NCBI GenBank assembly: GCA_030524055.1
Contig: JAUNHH010000001.1
Location: forward strand, 296,156-360,155
Length of the DNA stretch: 64,000 bases
Origin: Actinomycetaceae bacterium
GTDB lineage: Bacteria; Actinomycetota; Actinomycetes; Actinomycetales; Actinomycetaceae
Direction of reading: 5' to 3'
This document shows, one piece after another, positions 45,223 through 54,209 of the stretch. Under the pieces are notes generated by a model, which made no database searches, was not told where the DNA came from, and saw only the letters and a list, made by a program, of their open reading frames with translations. The position numbers and the translations under genes are program-made. Every line of letters starts with the position of its first letter. The first letter of the stretch is position 1.

Positions 45223-45235
45223 GCCCCGCCCTCGT
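45223..45235 (-). repeat. Dispersed 13-mer, right arm of the GNAT/AKR terminator
   Basis: Exact copy, 27 bases past the aldo/keto reductase stop. Confidence 0.9.
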
Positions 45236-45261
45236 CCATACCTCACCACTGCCTTCAGGTT

Positions 45262-46107
45262 TTAGAACTCTTCGTGAGTGGCCGGATCGAAGTCACCCAT
45301 TGACCCATCTGGACGAGCCAATCCATCAATACGCGCCACCTGATCGGCGGACAACTCGATGCCGAAGACGTCAAGATTTGTCTTCTGACGCTGTGGATCT
45401 GCCGACTTCGGCAGGGGCACCGCTCCGCGCTGAATATGCCATGCAAGCACAATCTGAGCTGGGGTAACGTCAATTTCCTGCGCAATGGCGCGCACAGCTG
45501 GATTGTCAACGGCAGCTAAACGTCGCCCCAAAGGGGACCATGACTGGGCCACAATCCCCCGCTCTTTATTGGCTGCCAGCTGGTCATTTTGCGGCCAATA
45601 CGGGTGCATTTGAATCTGGTTAATGCTGGGGACAAAATCGAGCTCCGTCTTCAGGGCGTCCAGATGCTCAGGGAGGAAATTCGACACGCCAACTGAGCGA
45701 ATCAGGCCCTGATCGCGCAGTTCCAATAGCGCCGCAACGGCTTCCACATAGCGTCCCTGATTGGGGTTTGGCCAGTGAACCAACACCAGATCCCAATAGT
45801 CCAGGCCAGCTGTCCACAAGGATTCCTGCATTGACCAGATGACATTGTCATGCCCGTGGTGGCGGCCCGGAAGTTTCGTGGTGAGCACTAACTCTTCGCG
45901 GGGAATAGACGAGGCACGCACAGCCTGACCGAGGGCCGCCTCATTTTCATAATTCACTGCCGAGTCAAGCAGCCGGTAACCAGTGTCAATCGCAGCTGCC
46001 ATTTGGCGGGCGCCATCAACGCCGCGCAGGGCATAGGTGCCAAGGCCGAGTCGAGGCAGGTCAAGACCATCATTCAGAGTTATTTTTGGAGCAGGAGAAA
46101 TTGTCAT
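45262..46107 (-). CDS. Aldo/keto reductase
   Basis: 281 aa, normal for the family. The catalytic tetrad is visible: D48 (LLDSA), Y53 (VNYENE), K78 (TTKLPG) and H111 (LVLVHWP). The NADPH-binding end has AWHIQRGAVPLPKS. It reduces carbonyl compounds, as in the 2,5-diketo-D-gluconate reductase group; the true substrate is unknown. It is divergent from the aminopeptidase gene, with only 33 bases between the starts. Confidence 0.92.
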   Translation of the reverse strand: MTISPAPKITLNDGLDLPRLGLGTYALRGVDGARQMAAAIDTGYRLLDSAVNYENEAALGQAVRASSIPREELVLTTKLPGRHHGHDNVIWSMQESLWTAGLDYWDLVLVHWPNPNQGRYVEAVAALLELRDQGLIRSVGVSNFLPEHLDALKTELDFVPSINQIQMHPYWPQNDQLAANKERGIVAQSWSPLGRRLAAVDNPAVRAIAQEIDVTPAQIVLAWHIQRGAVPLPKSADPQRQKTNLDVFGIELSADQVARIDGLARPDGSMGDFDPATHEEF

Positions 46108-46140
46108 ATCCCCACCCTATTCCCGATTTACGATAGAGAC

Positions 46141-47544
46141 ATGTTTTCAGCGCCACATGATCTTTCTGCCCTGACCAATAGCTATCGGCATTTTCTTGAT
46201 GACTGCCCTTCGCCCTACCATGCGGCAGAAAATGTGGCACAAACGCTGGTTGACCACGGTTTCCGGCGGCAGAGCGCGGCCGAGGCGTGGGATGCAAGCC
46301 CAGGCGGGCATGTCATGGTCCGTGACGGGGCAGTGGCTGCCTGGTTTGTGCCGGATTCACTGGGGACGGATACGCCAGGTGCGGGGCCAAAGGCCGGTTT
46401 CCGGATTGTTGGGGCGCATACCGATTCGCCGGGACTGCGCCTCAAGCCCGTTCCTGCCAGCGGCGGACCTGGCGGCTGGGGAATGATTGAGGTTGAAACC
46501 TATGGCGGATTGCTACGGAACTCTTGGCTGGATCGAGAACTTTCGGTGGCCGGGCGGATCATTACCGCTGATGGCGGGGTCCATTTAGTGCGCACCCGAC
46601 CGCTGGCCCGGATTCCACAATTGGCTATTCACCTGGATCGCGATGTCAATAACACAGGGCTGGTACTCGACCCGCAAATCCATATGCACCCAGTGTGGAC
46701 AGTTGGGGCCGGAAGGAGTGGCGCTGCATCCGCGAGCGCTGGCGCTGATGCCGCCGGTGCCACTGAAAGCGGCGCCCCACGGAGCTTTGCAGAAGAACTC
46801 ATGGCGATTATTCGCCAAGATGCCGGCCTGGAGGCGGATGCAGTTATTGTTGGCACTGACCTGATCCTCATTCCCTCGCAGGGAACAGGGCTTTTCGGGG
46901 CGACTGGGGAGTTTATTGCTGCTGGCCGCCAAGACAATCTTTCCTCAGTGTTTGCAGGGCTTCAGGCGCTCATTGACTGTGCAGGCGCACCGCGGGAACA
47001 GGCGAAACTCTCTGACGTCCTTGTCTTTACCTGTTTTGACCATGAAGAAATCGGGTCAGAAACAGCTACCGGTGCGGCTGGCCCGCTTTTAGAGCAGGTT
47101 TTGCGACGCACGGCCTTCGCCCTCGGATGTGACGAGGACGGGGCGGCTCGTATGCTGGCAGCCTCCACCTGTATTAGCGCTGATGCCGCCCACTCGATCC
47201 ATCCGAATTACCCCGAACGCCACGACCCTGTGCAATACCCCGTGATGGCAGCCGGGCCGGTGCTGAAAATTAATGCAAATCAGCGTTATGCCACTGACGG
47301 CGTGGGGCAAGCCGTGTGGGAGCGGGCACTCGCGGCGGCGGAAGTGAGCGGCCAGACTTTTGTCTCGAAAAACTCCGTGCCCTGTGGGTCAACGATTGGG
47401 CCGATTACTGCGACCCGTTTAGGTATTCGCACCGTTGATGTGGGGATTCCACTTTTATCAATGCATTCGGCTCGGGAAATGAGTCATATTGCGGATCTTG
47501 ATGGGTTGTCACGAGCATTGGGGGCGTTCTGGGCTGGAGCGTAG
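46141..47544 (+). CDS. apeB: M18-family aminopeptidase
   Basis: 467 aa from ATG 46141. Metal-binding and catalytic segments are visible: GAHTDSPGLRLKP near residue 90, AAGRQDNLSSVFAGLQAL, CFDHEEIGSETATGA, and near the C-terminus CGSTIGPITATRLGIRTVDVG and MHSAREM. It removes N-terminal residues from peptides in the cytoplasm using two metal ions. An insertion of Ala/Gly-rich residues (SGAASASAGADAAGATESG) between two conserved blocks is probably a surface loop. Confidence 0.92.
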   Translation: MFSAPHDLSALTNSYRHFLDDCPSPYHAAENVAQTLVDHGFRRQSAAEAWDASPGGHVMVRDGAVAAWFVPDSLGTDTPGAGPKAGFRIVGAHTDSPGLRLKPVPASGGPGGWGMIEVETYGGLLRNSWLDRELSVAGRIITADGGVHLVRTRPLARIPQLAIHLDRDVNNTGLVLDPQIHMHPVWTVGAGRSGAASASAGADAAGATESGAPRSFAEELMAIIRQDAGLEADAVIVGTDLILIPSQGTGLFGATGEFIAAGRQDNLSSVFAGLQALIDCAGAPREQAKLSDVLVFTCFDHEEIGSETATGAAGPLLEQVLRRTAFALGCDEDGAARMLAASTCISADAAHSIHPNYPERHDPVQYPVMAAGPVLKINANQRYATDGVGQAVWERALAAAEVSGQTFVSKNSVPCGSTIGPITATRLGIRTVDVGIPLLSMHSAREMSHIADLDGLSRALGAFWAGA

Positions 47545-47556
47545 GCCTGTAATTGC

Positions 47557-47569
47557 GCCCCGCCCTCGT
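47557..47569 (-). repeat. Dispersed 13-mer, copy after the aminopeptidase gene
   Basis: Exact copy, 12 bases past the aminopeptidase stop and 17 bases before the hairpin at 47587. Confidence 0.9.
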
Positions 47570-47586
47570 GCATACCCCCCATGAAA

Positions 47587-47618
47587 GTGCCCCCACTGCA
47601 TAATCGCAGCGGGGGCAC
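47587..47618. terminator. Hairpin between convergent aminopeptidase and ohr genes
   Basis: GTGCCCCCACTGC and GCAGCGGGGGCAC pair over 13 bases with one G-U type mismatch around ATAATC. This is a shared terminator by position. Confidence 0.7.
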
Positions 47619-47636
47619 GTGGTAAGTCAGCCCGTG

Positions 47637-48071
47637 TCAGAGGGACTCGACGGCGGCGACCTCAACCGGGATATTGCCGCGGGTTGCCTTGGAGTAGGGG
47701 CACAATTCGTGGGTGCGCTCCACCAAAGCCTGGGCCTGGTCCAGGGGGACACCGGGGATCGCTACTTCAATGCGTACGGCCAGACCAAAGGATTCTCCTT
47801 CGGGGCCAATGCCCACAGCGGTGGCAACCTCAGCCTGGGACACGTCAACGCCAGCTTCACGTCCGGCCAGGCCAAGCGCGCCTTGGAAGCAAGCGCCGTA
47901 GCCAATTGCAAAAAGCTGTTCGGGGTTGGTGCCTTTCCCGTCGCCACCCATCGCAGTGGGCAGACGGAGGTCAAGATTAAGGTCGGGCTCAGTGGACACG
48001 GCTTTTCCCGCGCGGCCACCGGTAGTGCGGGCGGTAGCGGTGTACACAATGGATTCTGGAGTATTTGCCAT
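47637..48071 (-). CDS. ohr: Organic hydroperoxide resistance protein, Ohr/OsmC family
   Basis: 144 aa from ATG 48071. It starts with VYTATARTTGGRAG, and the two redox cysteines stand in GYGACFQGAL and HELCPYSKATRGNIPV. The Glu of the active site is in NPEQLF. Ohr reduces organic hydroperoxides with a Cys pair. No OhrR regulator gene is adjacent. Confidence 0.92.
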   Translation of the reverse strand: MANTPESIVYTATARTTGGRAGKAVSTEPDLNLDLRLPTAMGGDGKGTNPEQLFAIGYGACFQGALGLAGREAGVDVSQAEVATAVGIGPEGESFGLAVRIEVAIPGVPLDQAQALVERTHELCPYSKATRGNIPVEVAAVESL

Positions 48072-48219
48072 ACCTTCATCCCACCATTGGTCTTTCGATG
48101 GGGCAAGGGCTAGGTGCCGCGATTCGCCACCAGCGCATTTCCACAGGCTACGCAAAGGGGCGAGAGTTGGGGCGGGCCTTGGGATTCACCTCATGAGGAT
48201 TCCCAGGTGACGCACCTGC

Positions 48220-48747
48220 TTATTCGGCAATAAAGTCCGCTTCTGGGCGAGCCGCGAGTGCCCGCGCCACCGCCGACGTAAAACGAGGATTCATATGCGG
48301 CAATTTGTCGCCACGAATAAATGCGGTCTGAGTATTTTCGCCGTCAGCTGGCCAGGGTTCGCCACTGCCCCATTCGAAGAGGAATGTGAGGTCGAGATAT
48401 TCCGCAATATCCCCATTGGCGTAAGTAATTGGGCCAACTGTTTCCACCGAGAGAAGGCGGATTGGGCGGGCGTGTACTCCCGCCTCTTCGAGAATTTCAC
48501 GTTGGGCGGCAATGGCGGGTTCTTCGCCGGGATCGACAATTCCGGTGACGGGAGTCCACTGGGCATTGTCGCTGCGTTGGACAACAAGGATTTCGACGAG
48601 GGCGGGGTCCAGGTCTTTTTCAGGGGGGAGTATGAGCGGCGGAGCGCCTGGGGCGGGCCGCACCACGATTGCGGTGACTCCTGGAATCCATAGGGGTGCA
48701 TGTCCAATGTGTTTGCGGAGCTCAAGGATGAAGTCAGGAGTTGCCAT
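48220..48747 (-). CDS. NUDIX hydrolase
   Basis: 175 aa from ATG 48747; a start 13 codons earlier is also open. The Nudix box reads G-IVDPG-E-EPAIAAQ-REILEE-AG-V, a full match to GX5EX7REUXEEXGU. The protein hydrolyses a nucleoside-diphosphate-linked substrate that is not identifiable. A one-mismatch 13-mer (48596-48608) lies inside it. Confidence 0.9.
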   Translation of the reverse strand: MATPDFILELRKHIGHAPLWIPGVTAIVVRPAPGAPPLILPPEKDLDPALVEILVVQRSDNAQWTPVTGIVDPGEEPAIAAQREILEEAGVHARPIRLLSVETVGPITYANGDIAEYLDLTFLFEWGSGEPWPADGENTQTAFIRGDKLPHMNPRFTSAVARALAARPEADFIAE

Positions 48748-48782
48748 AAAACAAGGGTAGTGCTCTGCTACTGTCCAGGTCG

Positions 48783-49193
48783 GCATTTACAGGCCCGCAG
48801 CCCCCGACTGACAAACCACCGCCACAACGACAATTGCTGCGTGAAAATGCGTCCTCGCGGCGCTTTGTCCGGCTGTGTGACAGGGGTGGGCGCCGGAAGC
48901 CCCAAGCCTGCGCCTATTTGTGCAGGTCGGCAATTCCAGGCCCGCAGCGCCAATTGATAAACCGCGTCCGCGATGACAATTGCCGCGTGAAAACACGTCC
49001 TGGCGGCGCTTTGTCCGGCTGTGTGACAGGGGTGGGCGCGGTAGACCCCAACCCCGCACCTATTTGCCCAGATCAGAAATTTCGGTCCCACAGCCCGAAT
49101 TGATAAACCGCGTCCACAACGACAATTGCTGCTTGAAAACACGTCCTCGCGGTGCTTTGTCAGCGCGCCGCAACATGGATAGGCACCTGAGGC
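48783..49193. repeat. Three tandem copies of a ~147-bp repeat
   Basis: Units start at 48783, 48930 and 49076. Shared words include TGATAAACCGCGTCC, ACAATTGC, CGTGAAAA, CGGCGCTTTGTCCGG and GTGTGACAGGGGTGGGCG. The third unit diverges after GCTTTGTC. A fourth, inverted copy is at 44481-44619. It could be a non-autonomous mobile element or a structured RNA or DNA element. Confidence 0.8.
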
Positions 49194-49232
49194 GCTCTGC
49201 GAAGGCCATTCCCCCATCCGCGGTGTTGACAA

Positions 49233-49266
49233 AGCCGCCCGCTCAGCGTGTGGCTGGCGGGCGGCT
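49233..49266 (-). terminator. Terminator of the surface-protein gene
   Basis: AGCCGCCCGC and GCGGGCGGCT form a perfect 10-bp stem with a 14-base loop, followed in the minus direction by TTTGTC, about 40 bases past the stop. Confidence 0.8.
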
Positions 49267-49307
49267 CTGTGGGGTAATGCTCTGCGAGTCGTTAACTCAC
49301 AATGGCA

Positions 49308-52013
49308 TTAGGAGGCGCGACGGATTGCGGTAATGACTCCTGCACCAACCAGGAGGGTCAGCAGCGAGGTCATCAGCAGCAACTGCGCATTGGTACCAGT
49401 AATCGCGAGGCGACCAGTGCCAACAGGGTTCTCTTTGGCGACCTCAGTCATAGGCACTGCATTATTGGATGTTGCAGTGCTGGACTCAGTTGAAGGAGCC
49501 TGAGAAGAGGAGGAAGAAGAGGAACCCTGATTTCCTCCGGGCACGATGATGGCGCCATTGTTTTGCGACTTGGGGGTCAGCGGCGTCAAAGGAGTAGCCG
49601 TGCCAGCGTTAGAGCCATTGCCAGCAGAACCAGTGCTGCCAGTAGCACCATTGGCGCCAGCATTTCCCTGATTGCCTGAAGGATCCAGGTTCAGGGAGCC
49701 TTTATCGCCAGCCTGGGGAGCATTTCCATTGGTTGAACCACCCTGGTTGTCCTTGTCATCACCTTTTTGCTGGTCATTCTTTTGGCTCTCGTCAGACTGA
49801 CCGGACTTGCCACTAGATTGTGCAGCGTTATCAGTGGACTGGCCAGTGTCACCAGACTGGGCTGACTGTGATGCATCGCCGGACTGCGCGCCATTACCAG
49901 CAGACTGGGCGGGATCGACAGGCTTTGCCGACTGACCAGCATCACCAGACTGACCCAGATTCAGATCAGGCTTATTCGCATCGCCAGGCTTCACAGACTG
50001 AGCGGTATCACCTGATTGCGCGCCATTACCAGCGGACTGGGTGGCATCGCCAGCAGACTGAGCCGGATCCACAGGAGCCGCTGACTGAGCAGCATCACCG
50101 GATTGAGGTGCATTGCCAGCAGACTGACCTGCATCTCCAGATTGAGCGGACTGATCATCATCAGCAGTGGACTGAGCAGCATCGCCAGACTGAGGCAGAT
50201 TCAGTTCGGGCTTATCTGCACCGCCCGCCTGAAGTGACTGAGCAACATCCGCAGATTGGTCGTCATCTCCAGTGGACTGGCCAGCGTCACCTGACTGAGC
50301 CACATCGCCAGACTGCGCAGATTGACCAGCATCACCAGCTGACTGAGCAGTGTCACCTGCAGACTGGGCAGGATCCACGGGCTTCACAGACTGAGTTGCA
50401 TCAGCTGACTGAGCCGTATCGCCTGATTGTGCGCCGTTACCAGCAGACTGGTTGGCATCGCCAGCAGACTGCGCAGGATCAACAGGCGCCGCAGACTGAG
50501 CAACATCACCGGCAGACTGAGCAGCATCGGCCGACTGAGTCACATCGCCAGACTGCGCAGATTGCCCAGCATCGCCAGCAGACTGAGGCTGGTCCACAGG
50601 CTTCGGTGTGTAAACATTCGTCACGGTGACACGAGCAACCCCATTGGCAGGAATCACCGCAGGTGCACCTTCCACAGTGGTGGCCACGGTGTAACCATCA
50701 CGTTCGGCAGCCGCAGCATCCGGGGTCACGGTGCAATTCGCACCAGCAGCCAGACCGTCATGGGTCCCAACAGTGCCGTCACCCTTCATATCAGCCGTGG
50801 TGTCGCCATTGCCGCAGTTGTAGGTCACGGGGAAAGTATCAGCGTTAGCGGTAGGGTGACCTTCAGTCTTGACCACCAGTTCCAGGGCACCCACTTCCTG
50901 AGCGTAGGTGTACTTCATGTTGACGCGCACAGGCGTATCTGGGTTGTCAATAATGAAGTTCTCGGGCACTGGCATGGGATCAACCAGGGTGTATCCAGCG
51001 CGGTGAGAGCCTTCAATCTTCGCGCTCAGTGTGCAGCTGGCCCCAATAGGAAGCGGACCCAGTGGCGAAACAACCGGTGTGCCATCAGAGGAAACACCCA
51101 GCATATCCGCAGACATATTCTCGCCGTTGTGCCAACAGCCCACACTAAAGTCATAGGTACCCACAGGAGCAGGTGATCCATCTGTGGTGGTCGCGCTCGC
51201 GGTTACCTCGAAGGTGCCTTTTTCAACGGGAACGGGGTTAGTCAAGGTGTAGGTATTGGTCACCTGAATATTGACTGCTGACCAGTCATTGACCGTGAAC
51301 TTCATGGCATTACCGGGTGCTGGGGTGCTGTAGTCCGTGTCCCACATGGTTTCCAAGGTGGTGCCTTCCACCTCATGGTTCACTCGGGTCACGGTGCACT
51401 CAGCGCCAGCAGGCAAGCCCAGAATATTCTTGGCCTCGCCCTCGGCAATAGAAAATGTTCCGCCGCCAACGTTCTGCCCCAAGTGGGTGCAACTCCAGTC
51501 ATAGGTGAAAGGACCGGTGGCTTTGGCCATTCCATCACCCTTGGTTGTCGTGGTCACGCGGAAGACACCGGGTTGATAGGTGTAGGCATTCGCAATTTCA
51601 ACCGCAGGGGTACTACCAGCCAGAATCGTGACATCACGGGTAAGAGTGCCATTGACAGCAACTTCTTGATCGAGCGAGTATCCCTCAATTGCTGCCTTAT
51701 CAACAAGGGGGTCAATGGTGCAGGTGGTTCCCACAGGAATATCGCTCACCACATGGGTAGCGTTATCCTCCAAAAGGACGGTTTGGGCTTCTTCGGTGCC
51801 GCACTTGTAGGACACCTCCCACACACGGTCCACGGGGAAGAGGTGATCGTTATCAACATTCACCAGAACGGCCAGCTCAAATCCACCGGTATCTGGGGTG
51901 GCATGGGCAATACTCGCGCCACCAATGAGACCTAGCGGCGAGATTGCGAGGGCACTCGCCGCTAGGGCCCAGGCAACAGGGCGCCTATTTCGGGTGAGGC
52001 TCATGCTATTCAT
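49308..52013 (-). CDS. Cell-wall-anchored surface protein with DUF5979-like domains and QSGD/QSAGD repeats
   Basis: 901 aa, with AAGGAGA before the ATG. A signal peptide ends near A38 (SIAHA). About four domains of ~100 residues follow, each with a Cys pair and a closing IxNxYT strand (for example VTNTYTLTNPVPVEKG), as in DUF5979-type surface domains. Residues ~490-760 are low-complexity repeats of QSGD, QSAGD and PVDPAQSAGD. The C-terminus is a sorting signal, LAITG (869-873), a hydrophobic helix and IRRAS. LAxTG is the motif preferred by class E sortases. It is probably a stalk or adhesin. The sortase is not in this window. Confidence 0.85.
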   Translation of the reverse strand: MNSMSLTRNRRPVAWALAASALAISPLGLIGGASIAHATPDTGGFELAVLVNVDNDHLFPVDRVWEVSYKCGTEEAQTVLLEDNATHVVSDIPVGTTCTIDPLVDKAAIEGYSLDQEVAVNGTLTRDVTILAGSTPAVEIANAYTYQPGVFRVTTTTKGDGMAKATGPFTYDWSCTHLGQNVGGGTFSIAEGEAKNILGLPAGAECTVTRVNHEVEGTTLETMWDTDYSTPAPGNAMKFTVNDWSAVNIQVTNTYTLTNPVPVEKGTFEVTASATTTDGSPAPVGTYDFSVGCWHNGENMSADMLGVSSDGTPVVSPLGPLPIGASCTLSAKIEGSHRAGYTLVDPMPVPENFIIDNPDTPVRVNMKYTYAQEVGALELVVKTEGHPTANADTFPVTYNCGNGDTTADMKGDGTVGTHDGLAAGANCTVTPDAAAAERDGYTVATTVEGAPAVIPANGVARVTVTNVYTPKPVDQPQSAGDAGQSAQSGDVTQSADAAQSAGDVAQSAAPVDPAQSAGDANQSAGNGAQSGDTAQSADATQSVKPVDPAQSAGDTAQSAGDAGQSAQSGDVAQSGDAGQSTGDDDQSADVAQSLQAGGADKPELNLPQSGDAAQSTADDDQSAQSGDAGQSAGNAPQSGDAAQSAAPVDPAQSAGDATQSAGNGAQSGDTAQSVKPGDANKPDLNLGQSGDAGQSAKPVDPAQSAGNGAQSGDASQSAQSGDTGQSTDNAAQSSGKSGQSDESQKNDQQKGDDKDNQGGSTNGNAPQAGDKGSLNLDPSGNQGNAGANGATGSTGSAGNGSNAGTATPLTPLTPKSQNNGAIIVPGGNQGSSSSSSSQAPSTESSTATSNNAVPMTEVAKENPVGTGRLAITGTNAQLLLMTSLLTLLVGAGVITAIRRAS

Positions 52014-52325
52014 GAGTTCTCCTTACACTGTACTGAGGGATGAGTCCGCACCTAATCGGTTATGACCAGCACGAACGCGTCTTTTATCGTCGCATGGTCC
52101 CTCTAGTTCCTCCAAAGCCAACTAGGCATTAGTTATTGGACACTCCTTCCACTGTTTATGCAGATCAGAGCCTCATATTCTCCCTTGTGGCAAGGGGTTG
52201 AGCCCCGCCCTCGTTCAGCGTCCTCTCAGGTCGTGAGGCTCCACACCCAAGATGCTTCACATCGCCCTCTCATGGCACGATGGTGGGGTTGTCTACGCCA
52301 ATAACGCGTAGGGAGAGGTGGACAG
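52014..52325. other. 312-base divergent spacer with one 13-mer copy
   Basis: It lies between the surface-protein start (minus) and the DUF2510 gene (plus). It holds the exact 13-mer at 52202-52214 and the GGAGAGG ribosome site of the plus-strand gene (52311-52317). Promoters are expected for both directions but I could not fix them. Confidence 0.45.
52202..52214 (-). repeat. Dispersed 13-mer, copy in the surface-protein/DUF2510 spacer
   Basis: Exact intergenic copy. Confidence 0.9.
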
Positions 52326-54209
52326 ATGAGCAACCCGATCCCGGGTTGGTACCCGGATCCGGACAATGGCACGCGCCATCGCTATTGGGACGGCGATGCG
52401 TGGACCGAAAATATTCGATACGACTTGGAGTTCGTCAACGCCGATGAGGATGAGATCATCGACGATGACGCTTATGAGGATGCCGATATGGCATTTGAAG
52501 CGGACTCCTACGGGGCAGAAGACTCTTCCTTCTCTTCTTACGAGGGCGGGGCCGTCACCGTTGACGAACCTGCATTCATTTCCCCAGATGTTCCTACCTT
52601 TGACTCTGCTCCGAGCGCAGTTGAGGACGCCTCCCAGGCTCCTGGAGCTGCCGCTCTTCAAGAGGTATGGAAGAGGCCAAAGTGGCTGAAGGGCGCAGCA
52701 GCGGCTGCTGGTGCTGTTACGGGACGGATCTCTGAGGCTCAGGCTCCAGAAGAACCCGAGTTCCCGGAAGCACCGGAAGCACCCGAAGCGCCTGGATTCC
52801 CAACTTTTGGCGTCGAAGACCCACAGGCAACCGCAGTTTTTGATGCTGGCGTCGGGGCGGGCCCAGGCGCGCCCGGTGTGGATGAGACCAACCTGAGCAT
52901 TCCCGCCGTTGAGGCTCCTTCTTTTGGTGGGCGGCCCACCTTCCCCGCTTTTGGGGCACAGGCCGCACCACAAGCGGAGGCTTTCGTCCCTGAAGAGTCC
53001 ACTTTTGAGGCGCCCACTGCTCCCGCACTTCCTCAGCAGACCCAGCCAGTTTGGCCTCAGGAAACCTCAACATCTGCCTGGTCTGCACTTTTGCGTCGGA
53101 CAGAGCCGCAAGATGCCTTATTGCCTGAGGTTGAGGAGCCCTCGTTGGAGGGTGGCCTTTGGGAAGGCGAAGGTGCCGATGAGGTACCTGAAGAGGAATC
53201 CGGCCCATCCTTTGGGCTCTCCCTTCCCACCTCGAAACTTTCTAAGAAGTCACCTCTTCGCCGCGGGCTCGCTGGCGCAACTGGCCTATTTGGTCGGGCC
53301 AGAGATGCGCTTGGGGGCGACGAGGGCGAGGCTCCCACCTTTGAGAGCCCAGAATTTGGTGATGCTGGCGAGGTTCCGTCCTTAGGTGACACCGATCTGG
53401 GGACAGCAAGTCTGGGCACCAGTGACATTACTTCGGACACTTTTGGTGTGTCTGGTTTTGGTGCTGGCCGCGCCAACGCAGACTTTGATGCCGCGGATCT
53501 GGGCGGCAGCGAAGGACTAGATTCCACCGATTTTGGTTCTGTTGAGGCGGAGGCAGCCGGATTCGATACTTCCGGCGTTGATGCCTCTGGCCTTGGCCTG
53601 ACTGAAGTGGAAGCTCCTGAGGGCGAGTTTGAGTTGCCCGAGTTACCAGGCAACCCTCTTAAAGCTGCCAGCGGATTACGTTCGGCTCTGGGCCGCACGC
53701 CGCTTTTTGGTCGTAAACGGGATCAGGAAGACGACGTTGCTCCAGGTGCCACAGCAGGTGGCCCCGGAATTCCTGTCGCTGACAGTGCCGCACCTAGTAC
53801 CGACACAGAATTCCTTGCCGATTCGGCTGCCGCCACCCCATGGATCGGAAGTGACCGGTCACTGGAGGATGACAATAGTGCAGCTGGGATTGCCTCAGAG
53901 GATGGTCAGGAGACTTTCCCATCGTCGCGGCCAGGTCTGACCTACCCAGATGATCGCCATGGCGCACCCGCTGTAGAAACCACTACACCAGCAGCAACAA
54001 AAACGAATCCGTGGCAGGTGGCGGTGCTAGCCACCAGCGCAGCCCTCCTTCTCGTTGTCATTGCGATTATTGGGGTGCTAATTCATAGTGCCACCCTTGG
54101 GCCACGCCTAGAGGATGCGCGCGCAAAACTCAATGAGGCTCAACAATCCGTTGTGGATGCACAGAATGAACTCACGCAAGCCGAACAAGAAAGTGGAGGC
54201 TCACAGTGA
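52326..54209 (+). CDS. DUF2510-domain membrane protein with long acidic linker
   Basis: 627 aa. It opens with a DUF2510 motif (GWYPDPDNGTRHRYWDGDAWTE). About 540 residues of acidic, Phe/Pro/Glu-rich low-complexity sequence follow, with repeats such as PEAPEAP, FGAQA, TSLGTSD and ADFDAADLGG. A membrane segment then comes near residue 565 (VAVLATSAALLLVVIAIIGVLI), with a short coiled coil outside (LEDARAKLNEAQQSVVDAQNELTQAEQE). DUF2510 is a short motif common at ends of actinobacterial membrane proteins. The next gene has the same design of disordered tail, helix and coiled coil. They overlap (GTGA) and probably assemble together. Confidence 0.75.
   Translation: MSNPIPGWYPDPDNGTRHRYWDGDAWTENIRYDLEFVNADEDEIIDDDAYEDADMAFEADSYGAEDSSFSSYEGGAVTVDEPAFISPDVPTFDSAPSAVEDASQAPGAAALQEVWKRPKWLKGAAAAAGAVTGRISEAQAPEEPEFPEAPEAPEAPGFPTFGVEDPQATAVFDAGVGAGPGAPGVDETNLSIPAVEAPSFGGRPTFPAFGAQAAPQAEAFVPEESTFEAPTAPALPQQTQPVWPQETSTSAWSALLRRTEPQDALLPEVEEPSLEGGLWEGEGADEVPEEESGPSFGLSLPTSKLSKKSPLRRGLAGATGLFGRARDALGGDEGEAPTFESPEFGDAGEVPSLGDTDLGTASLGTSDITSDTFGVSGFGAGRANADFDAADLGGSEGLDSTDFGSVEAEAAGFDTSGVDASGLGLTEVEAPEGEFELPELPGNPLKAASGLRSALGRTPLFGRKRDQEDDVAPGATAGGPGIPVADSAAPSTDTEFLADSAAATPWIGSDRSLEDDNSAAGIASEDGQETFPSSRPGLTYPDDRHGAPAVETTTPAATKTNPWQVAVLATSAALLLVVIAIIGVLIHSATLGPRLEDARAKLNEAQQSVVDAQNELTQAEQESGGSQ
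52540..52552 (+). repeat. Dispersed 13-mer, copy inside the DUF2510 gene
   Basis: Exact coding-strand copy read YEGGA. A one-mismatch copy (53320-53332) is in the same gene. Confidence 0.9.

Larger units (their letters stand above)
45188..45235. terminator. Bidirectional hairpin made of two inverted 13-mer copies
   Basis: ACGAGGGCGGGGC and its exact reverse complement form a 13-bp perfect stem with a 22-base interval between convergent genes (GNAT and aldo/keto reductase). Its position and stem strength fit a shared terminator. Confidence 0.75.
48748..49307. other. 560-base region with three tandem repeats and a terminator
   Basis: No gene is supported. It holds three tandem ~147-bp units (48783-49193) and the hairpin ending the surface-protein gene (49233-49266). 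Open frames crossing it on both strands arise from the repeat and lack a start signal or a recognised domain. Confidence 0.7.

Noticed and set aside
48189-48212. Palindrome CCTCATGAGG after the NUDIX gene as a terminator
   Set aside because: The inner ten bases have no loop and the outer bases do not pair, so it would not make a stable RNA hairpin.
48783-49193. Possible CRISPR array
   Set aside because: Units are ~147 bp and continuous, without short repeats separated by unique spacers.
48768-49232. A 154-codon open frame on the minus strand, with similar frames on the plus strand
   Set aside because: It arises from the 147-bp tandem repeat, has no ribosome site or known domain, and the frame is not kept equally in each unit.
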